Shown in pieces: positions 8,748 through 16,708 of a stretch of DNA of 20,374 nucleotides. The stretch comes from Candidatus Levyibacteriota bacterium. GTDB lineage: Bacteria; Patescibacteria; Microgenomatia; Levybacterales; UBA12049. Position numbers and translations under genes: made by a program. The stretch lies in assembly GCA_003173915.1 (NCBI GenBank), contig PPGL01000069.1, forward strand, positions 1-20,374, given 5' to 3'. The notes under the pieces were generated by a model, which made no database searches, had not been told where the DNA came from, and saw nothing but the letters and a program-made list of their open reading frames with translations. Every line of letters begins with the position of its first letter. Positions within the stretch are counted from its first letter, which is position 1.

Positions 8748-9296
8748 TTACATCCCTGGATAAATAACTGTGAGTTTTTCTTTTGGAATATTTAGTATTT
8801 CCATTGCATCTTTTTTTGTTGATTCAGAGATACAAAAAACCATCTTTGATTCTTTCTTTACCCATTTTAGTTTTCTTTTCTGAACAGTAATAATTTTTTT
8901 ATCAGTTTCTTCTGGATATTTATAAACAATAAGATCATAAAGAATTGTTGCCTTTTTTGCCTTCCTCGCTGGTGGCTCTGTCCAGTCTGAAGTAATAAAG
9001 ATATCAACAGGTCCAATGAAGTATTCTATTGGAAATACATGTAACTTATTCCATAATAAATCTAGAACGGTGGGAGGAAATTTGAATACTTTAATTAATA
9101 TTTTGGATTTTGGATTTTGATCTTTTATTTGAGATTTGAAATTTGAAATTTGAAATCCTTTCCGTAGACTAGAATAAAATAAGATAAATTGATGCTCTGA
9201 ATTTTGCTCCACAACAGCCTCTATAAAATGTTTCAGGAAAGTAGAAACGCCTGTTTTTTCGTATGCAAGTTGGGAGATATCTATTCCTATTTTCAT
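8748..9296 (-). CDS. Truncated GT4 glycosyltransferase: N-terminal domain only, probably a remnant
   Basis: 182 residues that align along their whole length with the N-terminal half of GT4 enzymes: MKIGIDISQLAYEKTGVSTF at the start, FITSDWTEPP (100-109), ATILYDLIVYKYPEE (116-130), FCISESTKKD (154-163), and VIYPGM at the end. The family then continues with a donor-binding domain of about 180 residues containing the Arg/Lys and EX7E motifs. Here a TAA follows directly after the YPGM position, where the linker would begin. Without that domain the protein cannot bind a nucleotide sugar in the usual way, so it is most likely a pseudogene remnant; a two-subunit enzyme is possible, but no partner is seen nearby. 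Residues 48-65 are coded by a 7-bp tandem repeat. The start lies 3 bp after the GT2 stop, so it would be co-transcribed with that gene. Confidence 0.8.
   Translation of the reverse strand: MKIGIDISQLAYEKTGVSTFLKHFIEAVVEQNSEHQFILFYSSLRKGFQISNFKSQIKDQNPKSKILIKVFKFPPTVLDLLWNKLHVFPIEYFIGPVDIFITSDWTEPPARKAKKATILYDLIVYKYPEETDKKIITVQKRKLKWVKKESKMVFCISESTKKDAMEILNIPKEKLTVIYPGM
9101..9154. repeat. 7-bp period tandem repeat inside the truncated GT4 gene
   Basis: On the plus strand TTTTGGA occurs twice at 9101-9114, followed by TTTTGA. ATTTGAG plus three exact copies of ATTTGAA then fill 9127-9154. The block is 54 bp (18 codons), so it keeps the reading frame, and because 7 is not a multiple of 3 each unit is read in a different frame. 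It encodes a polar QISNFKSQIKDQNPKSKIL-type peptide in a loop of the GT4 N-terminal domain where the neighbouring GT4 (6142-7269) has a shorter, unrelated loop. Such AT-rich 7-bp repeats recall those I associate with candidate-phyla genomes. Confidence 0.75.
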
Positions 9297-9299
9297 ATC

Positions 9300-10232
9300 T
9301 TAATCCGTCGAATATTTAATATGGTAAAGCGATAAATCCCTTAGTCTGTTAGTTTGTGAAATGTTAATAATTAAATCTGCAATAAATCCGAAAAATAATA
9401 TTTGTAACCCACTCATAACTGAAAAAAATCCAACAAACAACAACGGCCTTCTTCCAATTGAATGACCCTGAAGTTGAATTCCCCACAAATATAAAAGAAT
9501 AACAACTCCTATCAAAATAAAAATTCCTCCAATAAGACTAAATAAATGGAGCGGTTTTCTTCCATATTTTGAGAGAAAAATCATAGTAAACATATCTGGC
9601 AAATCACGAATTTTAGAAAAGCCGTATTTTGATTTGCCGAATTGTCGTGGAGAATGATCAACTGCAAGTTCTGTTACTGAAAAACCCTGTTCGTATGCTA
9701 AGAGTGGGATAAATCGATGCAGCCCACCATATAAAAATAAATTTTTTGCCGCTTCCTGACGATACACTTTTAAACCTGCATTATAGTCATGAAGTTCGAG
9801 TCCCCAAACCATTTGTAAAATTTTATTCCAAAGTTTTGAAATTATTTTCATTTTTTGAGCATCTTTTCTATTTTTTCTCCATGCGGTTACGACATCCCAT
9901 CCTTCATGAAGTTTTTTTATCATATTTGCAATCTCTTCAGGTTTGTCTTGCAAATCTGCATCTAGCGTAACTACATACTCTCCTTTTGATTTCTGAAATC
10001 CGTATGTTAGTGCTTCTGCTTTTCCCTGATTTCGTCTAAATGAGAAAATACGAATAAATTTATCTTTGGCTGCAATTTTTTTTAATAACTCAAGTGAAGA
10101 ATCTGTTGAACCATCATCAACAAAAATAATTTCATAAGTCTTATCAAGTTTTGAAAGTATGAGAGACAACCGATCGTAGAAAGCCTGCAAGCTTTCTTCT
10201 TCATTAAATACTGGTACGATAACACTAATCAT
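9300..10232 (-). CDS. GT2-family polyprenyl-phosphate glycosyltransferase (GtrB/DPM1-like)
   Basis: A 310-residue enzyme with a cytoplasmic GT-A domain and two C-terminal TM helices (about 229-250 and 264-290). Motifs in order: ISVIVPVFNEEESL (2-15), FVDDGSTDSS (37-46), NQGKAEALTYGF (68-79), LDADLQDKPEE (90-100) with the metal-binding Asp91 and Asp93, HDYNAGLKVYR (148-158), LHRFIP (171-176), and a basic HSPRQFGKSKYG loop (193-204). This layout is that of GtrB/ArnC/DPM1 enzymes, which transfer glucose, mannose or a related sugar from a nucleotide sugar to undecaprenyl or other polyprenyl phosphate. The product is the donor used by GT-C enzymes, several of which are encoded around it. It starts its own transcription unit with a TACAAT box 6 nt before ATG, and a truncated GT4 gene follows 3 bp downstream. 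Confidence 0.9.
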   Translation of the reverse strand: MISVIVPVFNEEESLQAFYDRLSLILSKLDKTYEIIFVDDGSTDSSLELLKKIAAKDKFIRIFSFRRNQGKAEALTYGFQKSKGEYVVTLDADLQDKPEEIANMIKKLHEGWDVVTAWRKNRKDAQKMKIISKLWNKILQMVWGLELHDYNAGLKVYRQEAAKNLFLYGGLHRFIPLLAYEQGFSVTELAVDHSPRQFGKSKYGFSKIRDLPDMFTMIFLSKYGRKPLHLFSLIGGIFILIGVVILLYLWGIQLQGHSIGRRPLLFVGFFSVMSGLQILFFGFIADLIINISQTNRLRDLSLYHIKYSTD

Positions 10233-10247
10233 TAAATTATTGTATCA
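10233..10247 (-). promoter_or_regulatory. Predicted leaderless promoter for the GtrB-like gene
   Basis: Minus strand TGATACAAT (TG at 10247-10246, TACAAT at 10244-10239), then AATTTA, then ATG at 10232. This is an extended -10 with one mismatch and the 6-nt spacing seen at three other genes. An AAAGGAG further upstream is too far (about 18 nt) from this ATG to act as its ribosome binding site, and it would lie before the predicted transcript start. The box lies in the 39-bp gap after the 648-residue gene. Confidence 0.6.
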
Positions 10248-10271
10248 TGTCTCCTTTAAATAAGCATAAAA

Positions 10272-12218
10272 CTAACGAAATTGAAAGAAGTATATTCCAT
10301 CAGCTGATTTCGTTTTTATTGTTTCTGATGTGTGCGCTACACACGGGTAGTCGTTAAAACTAATGACATAATTTGTCCCAATTGTATGTAATAGTTTATG
10401 TACTTTTGATGTAGCACAGTTTTCTAAATCGTTTGCTAATGTATAGACATCTTCCTGCCTAGTATCGTAAAGTGATGAGTACATGTGATAGTAGGCTATT
10501 GCTGGTTCGTAATACGTACTTCTCCCTGTGAACGCTGCAACCAAAGGCTCGCGATACCATTGAAAATTATCGGCTGAGTGTAACTTTGTCGCGTCGTATG
10601 GAGGAATAACAATAATAAAACTATCGGGAGAGATAGAAGAGCCAGTTAGGCGAAGTAGCTGAACTTGTTTGGCTGAATAATTATCCGCTGACGATACAAA
10701 AAAAGTCGTGTAATACACAACAGATAAGGGAATTGTAGAAACAGCAAAAATAAGTAAAAGAATAAGAATTCTTCCAACAGTCGGAAACATTCGTAAAATT
10801 AAATAATACGCCATACCTGTTGGAATAGAAAAGAGAGCAACTGCTATCCAAAAAAATTGCACGACATCAAAAACCGAAACTGTTTGGATAAAAAATGATC
10901 CAAGAGATAAAGGAACAAGGAAAATTAAGAAAAGTAAAACATACTCTTTTTTCTTCCAGAAGGACTTATGAAACATTTCTTGAATACTAATAAGTCCAAC
11001 TACACGAATTCCTAAAACAAGTAACCAAAAGAGAGCAACTGCTTGAATATATTTTTCTATGATGCGGGGAATATTGTTTTTCGATACGTATAATTGCAAA
11101 AGCTGTTGCCATTTAAGGTTGTCAAAAATTTGTTGTGAAATAAAATGATTATATGCAAGTAGGGGCGCAAAAAGAAGCGTTCCGGCACCAAAATTATTTG
11201 GGAAAAAAGTCACGACAGTTAAGATTCCTGTGACAATAATCGTGATTCCATACCATTTCCACTGTTGTTTTTCTCTAAATAAAGAATAAATTGCAAATAA
11301 AAGTACTATTCCAATACCAATAAGGCCTGCGTATACTTTTACTTCACTAAGTACTCCTAAGAACATCCCTGAAATAAATGCAGTCTTAATAGTTTTTCTT
11401 TTATCTACAAGAAAAAATAATCCGCAGAGGAGCAAAGGAATTGAAATAACTACGGATGGATCTAAAAGAAGTTGCGGAGTGAAAGGAAATCCAATATCAC
11501 CAAAAAAAGAATGCGCAGTAATTAGCGTATAGAGAAATCCAATATTTTCTCCAAAATATGCGAAAAAAAGAATCAAACGCTTTGCAGCAAAGATTTTTGT
11601 GTAAATAGTAGAAAATAAGAAAAATGATATTCCAAAAAGAGTAGAAATAAAAAGAGGAAAAAATCTGAATTCAAGATCTCGAGGTAAAAAATGATAAAAT
11701 AAGGCAAAACGACTCAATAGAAAATCGTAAAAATAATGATAACCCCTCAGTGATTCCCCAGCAAGACTTGGATTTCCGGGAGGAAAAGTATTGAGCATGT
11801 TTTTAATAAGAGCTAAATGAACTAATCCATCAATTCTATTAACATCATAGAAAGTAAATCCATTTACAGTGAGTACACCAGAGAAAAAAGTAAGCACTGA
11901 AAATGAAAGTGTTCCTAAGATTATAATGCCAACAGATAACCAATCAATTGAATGGAATTTATAGAAAATTTTTTCTCGTTTGAAAACAAGACCATAAAGA
12001 GAACAAAGTATAGGAAAAAGAAGCGCCAAAAAAGGATTTCCAATCCATGCAAAAATATAACTTATGAGTAAGAAAGTAACTACTCCTAAAGGCCATGCAA
12101 TTAAAAATCTTTCTCCTTTTGTATAGTCTTTCTGAATAAAAGATAATAAAACGATTCCTGGAATATAAAAACTAAAGATGCATGCAATGACAAAAATAAG
12201 AAAAGAAAAAGCAATCAT
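10272..12218 (-). CDS. Large GT-C-like membrane protein, probable glycosyltransferase
   Basis: A 648-residue polytopic membrane protein with about 12-13 hydrophobic segments and a soluble C-terminal domain (about 530-648). After two N-terminal helical hairpins, a loop carries FYDVNRIDGLVHLALIKNM (123-141) and then FPPGNPSLAGESL (145-157) with GYHYFYDF (159-166). Acidic residues beside the first outside loop, then a Pro-rich stretch and a Tyr-rich helix start, recall GT-C proteins of the DUF2298/Chlor_Arch_YYY kind. GT-C enzymes use lipid-phosphate sugars outside the cytoplasm; the substrate here is unknown. Its ATG directly abuts the TAA of the preceding gene (TAAATG), and it ends the four-gene unit that begins at 16670. 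The glycosyltransferase call rests on topology and these motifs, not on a confident family match. Confidence 0.65.
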   Translation of the reverse strand: MIAFSFLIFVIACIFSFYIPGIVLLSFIQKDYTKGERFLIAWPLGVVTFLLISYIFAWIGNPFLALLFPILCSLYGLVFKREKIFYKFHSIDWLSVGIIILGTLSFSVLTFFSGVLTVNGFTFYDVNRIDGLVHLALIKNMLNTFPPGNPSLAGESLRGYHYFYDFLLSRFALFYHFLPRDLEFRFFPLFISTLFGISFFLFSTIYTKIFAAKRLILFFAYFGENIGFLYTLITAHSFFGDIGFPFTPQLLLDPSVVISIPLLLCGLFFLVDKRKTIKTAFISGMFLGVLSEVKVYAGLIGIGIVLLFAIYSLFREKQQWKWYGITIIVTGILTVVTFFPNNFGAGTLLFAPLLAYNHFISQQIFDNLKWQQLLQLYVSKNNIPRIIEKYIQAVALFWLLVLGIRVVGLISIQEMFHKSFWKKKEYVLLFLIFLVPLSLGSFFIQTVSVFDVVQFFWIAVALFSIPTGMAYYLILRMFPTVGRILILLLIFAVSTIPLSVVYYTTFFVSSADNYSAKQVQLLRLTGSSISPDSFIIVIPPYDATKLHSADNFQWYREPLVAAFTGRSTYYEPAIAYYHMYSSLYDTRQEDVYTLANDLENCATSKVHKLLHTIGTNYVISFNDYPCVAHTSETIKTKSADGIYFFQFR

Positions 12219-13259
12219 TTATCCATTGTAATCTCTTTTTTTGACTACGGTAACTTTTTTATACGATTCAAGCATGAAAATTTCCTGAAAAACTCCTGCT
12301 GCAAACAAAAGAAAAGCCCAACTACTCATCTCAAGCGCAATTGTAATTCCTTTAAGAGAATAGAAAATAGCAATTAAAATAATTAAAATAGCGCCAGTAA
12401 CGAATGAAAACTTACTACTCTTATGCTGAACACCTAAGGCAATAAGCCAAGCTACTGTGCAAACAATATACAATATATCGCTATTCACCTGTAAAAAAAG
12501 TGCATCAATAAAAATTAACAAAAGTAGTATTAGATTAAGATAATTCTTTTTTGTTTGTTTGAGAAGGATCATGTAATGACGGGTTATTGGAATAAGATAC
12601 AAAAAATAAAATAATAGAGGTAAAGAGAAAATAAAAGATGCAAAAATGATATCTGGTACTTGAAACGACGTAATTATTTTTTTACTCAGGAAAACAAATA
12701 AATTTCTTTTATTTGATAACAATAAACTTCTTGGAATTTGGTATCTAGTTATTAAATTGGGAGACTGTTTGCTTACTGTCACGCCATTCTCAGAATTTCC
12801 GTGTAAAGACTCTAGCTCAAAATCATATACTTTCCCTTTTGACTCTTGAATGATTGGAAATCCGAAAGGCAAAAAAGGAGTATCAAAGATAATGCCACTT
12901 CTATATTGGTTTTGATAATACCATTTTTTTTGCCCGTGTTCTTTTATTCTAAAAACTAAGGTATCTTCGTCTTCGTATGCAATGCGCTGTGTTTGTATAA
13001 AACGAATTGCAAGAATTCCTAAGTTATTCTCTTGTGCAATAATACTTCCTGTTATTTTCTGTCCTTTTGCCAACTTACCGTTGTATACTACAGAATGGAA
13101 ACTTTCTTTTTCAGCAGGATATGATAAAACAAAAAAACTTTTATCATAAGAAATCATAAATATAACAGTTAATATTGCCCAAATACATATCAAACTTGCT
13201 GGGATAGCAAGAAATCGTAAAAATGGATTTGCAAGTGATTGCTTAATGATTTTTTGCAT
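12219..13259 (-). CDS. Unrecognised membrane protein with extracytoplasmic beta-rich domain
   Basis: A 346-residue protein I do not recognise by name. One N-terminal TM helix (about 15-36) leads to a soluble, beta-rich outside domain (about 50-185), followed by five or six TM helices (about 202-330) and a basic cytoplasmic tail. The outside domain contains GKLAKGQKITGSIIAQENNLG (61-81), KWYYQNQYR (112-120), PFGFPII (131-137) and YDFELESLHG (145-154). Alternating hydrophobic strands with aromatic residues look like a jelly-roll or carbohydrate-binding fold, but that is inference. It overlaps the preceding GT-C gene by 17 bp and abuts the following one, so it is made together with two large glycosyltransferase-like proteins. 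It may bind or position the glycan or support a GT-C complex. No catalytic motif is apparent. Confidence 0.8.
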   Translation of the reverse strand: MQKIIKQSLANPFLRFLAIPASLICIWAILTVIFMISYDKSFFVLSYPAEKESFHSVVYNGKLAKGQKITGSIIAQENNLGILAIRFIQTQRIAYEDEDTLVFRIKEHGQKKWYYQNQYRSGIIFDTPFLPFGFPIIQESKGKVYDFELESLHGNSENGVTVSKQSPNLITRYQIPRSLLLSNKRNLFVFLSKKIITSFQVPDIIFASFIFSLPLLFYFLYLIPITRHYMILLKQTKKNYLNLILLLLIFIDALFLQVNSDILYIVCTVAWLIALGVQHKSSKFSFVTGAILIILIAIFYSLKGITIALEMSSWAFLLFAAGVFQEIFMLESYKKVTVVKKRDYNG

Positions 13260-15402
13260 ATTTATTACGTGCTATAAAAACAAAATAAGCGATAAGAACA
13301 GCTAAAAATATACTGCTTATAATTGTACCTAAATTTGAATATACTTGGGGAACAAAATACATAGTAAGACTAATTGTGTACGAACCGTCAGAATTTTTGA
13401 CACAACCATTAATAATAATATTTCCATTTTCGCAAATTTCTTTTGGATTTATGTAAAAGGAATTTAAATTTGCTTCATTTTTAAAATGTTCTGAACTTGG
13501 AAGAAAGTAATTTTTATTTCCCAACACATTGAGCCAATGAAAATCTCCAACTCTAATTTTCCAATCTGGATGATATGAATCAGTAAAATTTATATATAGT
13601 GGTTGAAAAATATTACTGAGAATAATTTTATATTCTGATTCGTTTACAGAAGAACTTTTAATATTCTTTACTGTAACATCTGAATGTATGAAATCTTTGC
13701 TCTCGGTTGCATAAATATGTGGAGCAAATGATGAATTCTCATACACAATAACATCTTTCAAACCAAGGTCAATTTTCTTAAGAGAAGGAATTTTATCTAA
13801 TGCTTGAATATATTCTTCTTTTGATTTATTAAAAAATATATAAAAATTGTCGTCATTTGGTGTATCTGCCAAGGGAACAATGACATATTTTATTGATGTA
13901 GAATCAAAAAGACGTGGAGCAAAATCTTTTCCAAGAAAATCAATATATTGGCTACCTAAACTTGTATATTTGGTTGGATCAGAAAAATTTTTCCATGTAC
14001 TTGTTAATACATTCCCTACTCCAAGTTTGGGATGAATATTAGTATTAGTCCCCCATCGTGAGTCTTCTGGCACCCACAACGTTCGGAAAAAAACATTCTG
14101 GCTATCAAGAAATGTATTAAGTTTGGCATATTGAGGAGACATTGTTCTTGGAACAAATAATGTGGCAAAATCACCCATAACTAAAGGTCTTGTGTTTAGA
14201 AGCGAAATAAAAATTATTACTATTGTGAGAATATATTTTAGTATACTTAGCTTTCCTTTTTCCCACTCTGTCCAAATGTAATCAAAAAATGCACCGATAA
14301 GTACTGAATATCCAAGGGCAATAATAAAATAAAATTTACTCGCTTCACGAAATGCTTGGAAACCCGGAACATTGGTAAACAACCAAAAATATACATCTGG
14401 AAATGGAGGATTATTTTCTTTAGTTAAAAATACTCCTAAGAGAGCTAGTAATCCGTAGAACAAAATTCTTTTGTTTTTTCTGGCGACATAGATACCCAAA
14501 AAAGCAAAAATTGGCAAGAAGAAAAAATAAAATGGGATTGGCTGTACAATAAACGGAAAATATTCTCCACCTGTCCAAAAAGGATGAAATAGTGCAATTG
14601 CACGACTAACATTAAACATCTCTCCTCCAAAGAGACTTTCACTAAAAACAGTATTTGTAATAGAAACTGTTGAAAAAATTACAGGCAAGATCCAATAAAT
14701 ATTTAATAGACCTATGATCAGGAGGGGTAAGCCAGCATATACAATTGTTGACTGTAAACATTCTTGAATACTTTTTTTGGAAATGACAAAAATAAAATAT
14801 CCATAATAAAGAGCGGCAACTAGTGCAAAAAGATACAGAGCGCGAAATTCATAAAAACTCATAACAAAGCAGATAATTCCAGTCAGCACAGAGTAGAATA
14901 AACTTCGTTTTTCAATTGATTTTATAAACCACAGTAGTGCCAGTGGAGCTAATGTAAATGCAGCCATTAATGTTAGATGACCACTTTGGATGATAAAAAA
15001 ATATGTGTTGTATGTGTAAACAAGCGACCCAATAATTGCTGCAAGACGGCTTTTTGTGTATGACTTTATTAATAGAAACGACAACGGTAATGTCAAAAAA
15101 GCAATTGGCCACATGAAGGTAATGCGTTCTATATATGCATATGAAACACCAAGGTTTGAAAGAATTCCTTCAAGAAGTAAAAATGGATAAAAGGGTGGAG
15201 TTAAATCCATCGATCCAATAAGATAACTCTTCCAAATAATTGGAGGAGTCAGAAGTGTTTTGGAGTAATTTGCCAGGCTGAGAATCCAATCGCCTTGTGT
15301 TAAAACACCTGGTGAAAAAATCCATACACGATAGGCATAGAGATGAACTGCAACAATAATTACTATAACAGCCCAAAAAAATAATGTACTAAATTTTTTC
15401 AT
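13243..15402 (-). CDS. YfhO/AftD-like GT-C membrane glycosyltransferase with soluble C-terminal domain
   Basis: A 719-residue protein. An N-terminal TM helix (about 8-25) is followed by an outside loop with QGDWILSLANY (36-46), whose Asp38 lies where GT-C enzymes keep an acidic catalytic residue. About a dozen TM helices follow to residue 405. FQAFREASKFYFIIALGYS (348-366) matches the FR-x-x-SKF helix start shared by YfhO and the mycobacterial arabinofuranosyltransferase AftD group. A long soluble domain (about 410-690) contains IKYVIVPLA and a YHPDWK motif near its end, as in YfhO proteins, and a final TM helix closes the chain (about 690-712). Likely role: transfer of a sugar from polyprenyl phosphate to a surface glycan. 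Its ATG overlaps the GT4 stop as ATGA (15402-15399), and it overlaps the next gene by 17 bp. A second protein of the same plan is at 16736-18934. Confidence 0.75.
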   Translation of the reverse strand: MKKFSTLFFWAVIVIIVAVHLYAYRVWIFSPGVLTQGDWILSLANYSKTLLTPPIIWKSYLIGSMDLTPPFYPFLLLEGILSNLGVSYAYIERITFMWPIAFLTLPLSFLLIKSYTKSRLAAIIGSLVYTYNTYFFIIQSGHLTLMAAFTLAPLALLWFIKSIEKRSLFYSVLTGIICFVMSFYEFRALYLFALVAALYYGYFIFVISKKSIQECLQSTIVYAGLPLLIIGLLNIYWILPVIFSTVSITNTVFSESLFGGEMFNVSRAIALFHPFWTGGEYFPFIVQPIPFYFFFLPIFAFLGIYVARKNKRILFYGLLALLGVFLTKENNPPFPDVYFWLFTNVPGFQAFREASKFYFIIALGYSVLIGAFFDYIWTEWEKGKLSILKYILTIVIIFISLLNTRPLVMGDFATLFVPRTMSPQYAKLNTFLDSQNVFFRTLWVPEDSRWGTNTNIHPKLGVGNVLTSTWKNFSDPTKYTSLGSQYIDFLGKDFAPRLFDSTSIKYVIVPLADTPNDDNFYIFFNKSKEEYIQALDKIPSLKKIDLGLKDVIVYENSSFAPHIYATESKDFIHSDVTVKNIKSSSVNESEYKIILSNIFQPLYINFTDSYHPDWKIRVGDFHWLNVLGNKNYFLPSSEHFKNEANLNSFYINPKEICENGNIIINGCVKNSDGSYTISLTMYFVPQVYSNLGTIISSIFLAVLIAYFVFIARNKYAKNH

Positions 15403-16670
15403 GCAATCATTTTGACATACATATCAGTAATATTATCCCAATCATACAGATGCCGGGTCCTTAATGCATTTTCAGAGAGCGAATCAATTTTTTTAGGATT
15501 TTCTGCAAGTTTTACCAAAACTTTTGCAATTGCTTTTGAGTCTTTTGGCTCAACAACAAATCCATCAATATCCTCCTTTACCCGCTCTGCATGAGAACCA
15601 ACGCGAGTAATAATAACCGGTTTTCCACTTGCCATTGCTTCTTTTGCAACAGTAAATGTCTCAGAAAGTGCTGGTAAACAAACAATATCGCATGCATGAT
15701 ATAGTGGAACAATTTCTTCATTAGATTTGACACCACCGAGAAAAGTAACCATATCTGATATATTAAGCTTTTTTACTAAATTTTCAAGCTCTTGTTGTAA
15801 TGGGCCAATACCAAGAATAGAACACTGAATCTTTATATCTTTTTTTATACTTCTGGCAACCGCAAGTGCTTGGATAAGATATTCACATCCTTTTCGTACA
15901 GTAAGCCTTCCAACAAATAATACTCGTATTGGTTCTTTGATGTTTTTCAGCCTTTTTTTACTAGCTGGTTTGAAAACATCTGTATCAATTCCTGTATCTA
16001 AAACAAATCCTTTTTGAGATGGGAGCATAAATTTTTTATGATAATTGCTAGCGTGATTGTCGCTAAACAAAACAATATCTGCTTGCTGCAATGTTTTCTT
16101 GCTTAGATAATATAAAACTTTCCCAAACACACCAAGAAAAAGAGTTTTCCCGAAAGATAGTATATTTTGTTGTAAATTTTTAACAAGATTTTTTTTAACG
16201 AAAACATATTGTTCGTCCGCTGTAATTGTTGTATTAATATGCGGACCAATGATTGGACCAAGCACGTATTTTTTTGAAGGATTCTTGAATATAAAGAAAA
16301 AATTAAAGCTATATCCGAATGCGTAGGGGATAATGTGATGAACAATATCAGCATCTTTATATGCTTTTGAAAATAGATATTTTACGTATGAACCAATGTA
16401 GAAATATAAACTATCGTATGCTTCAAGACCAGCATTTGCTTTTTTTGTAATAAATGCAACAATTTTTGTTTTGACAATTGGAGCAACACGAAGAGACATA
16501 ATTGTTGCTGCAAACATTTTTTCAACAATCTGTTTTTTTGCCAAGTGATTCATGAATTGATATGCAATCTGTCCGTGACTTCCGGTTTCATTGTATTGAT
16601 TTAAGTAATCCGCAGCAGGACAAAAAAAGAAATTAAGTTTTTGTATTTTTTTTACTTTTTGTAAACTCAT
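15399..16670 (-). CDS. GT4-family glycosyltransferase
   Basis: A 423-residue GT-B enzyme. The N-terminal domain shows the acceptor-side loop ETGSHGQIAYQF (28-39) and a long middle segment with ADIVHHIIPYAFG (107-119) and YVLGPIIGPH (135-144). The donor domain carries VLDTGIDTDVFKP (223-235), VLFVGRLTVRKGCEYLIQAL (250-269) with Arg255 and Lys260, and LSETFTVAKEAMASGKPVI (335-353) with the EX7E type pair Glu337 and Glu344 separated by six residues. It resembles GT4 enzymes that act on lipid-linked oligosaccharides in the cytoplasm; donor and acceptor are unknown. It starts after a 65-bp gap and leads a four-gene unit with strictly overlapping or abutting genes. A weak AATAAT stands 5 nt before the ATG; no Shine-Dalgarno is seen. 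Confidence 0.88.
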   Translation of the reverse strand: MSLQKVKKIQKLNFFFCPAADYLNQYNETGSHGQIAYQFMNHLAKKQIVEKMFAATIMSLRVAPIVKTKIVAFITKKANAGLEAYDSLYFYIGSYVKYLFSKAYKDADIVHHIIPYAFGYSFNFFFIFKNPSKKYVLGPIIGPHINTTITADEQYVFVKKNLVKNLQQNILSFGKTLFLGVFGKVLYYLSKKTLQQADIVLFSDNHASNYHKKFMLPSQKGFVLDTGIDTDVFKPASKKRLKNIKEPIRVLFVGRLTVRKGCEYLIQALAVARSIKKDIKIQCSILGIGPLQQELENLVKKLNISDMVTFLGGVKSNEEIVPLYHACDIVCLPALSETFTVAKEAMASGKPVIITRVGSHAERVKEDIDGFVVEPKDSKAIAKVLVKLAENPKKIDSLSENALRTRHLYDWDNITDMYVKMIA

Positions 16671-16681
16671 ATAAAATTATT
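16671..16681 (-). promoter_or_regulatory. Weak candidate -10 box before the GT4 gene at 16670
   Basis: AATAAT (16681-16676) with five of six consensus bases lies 5 nt before ATG at 16670. It resembles the other start-proximal boxes but is one base off in spacing and weaker in sequence, so readthrough from the upstream unit remains possible. Confidence 0.35.
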
Positions 16682-16708
16682 TCGCTTTAACTTACCCATT
16701 CTAGTTGT

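Noticed and set aside
10233..10255. AAAGGAG followed by a tiny ATG ATA CAA TAA frame before the GtrB-like gene
   Set aside because: It overlaps the -10 box and would be upstream of the predicted transcript start; a three-codon frame is easily due to chance.
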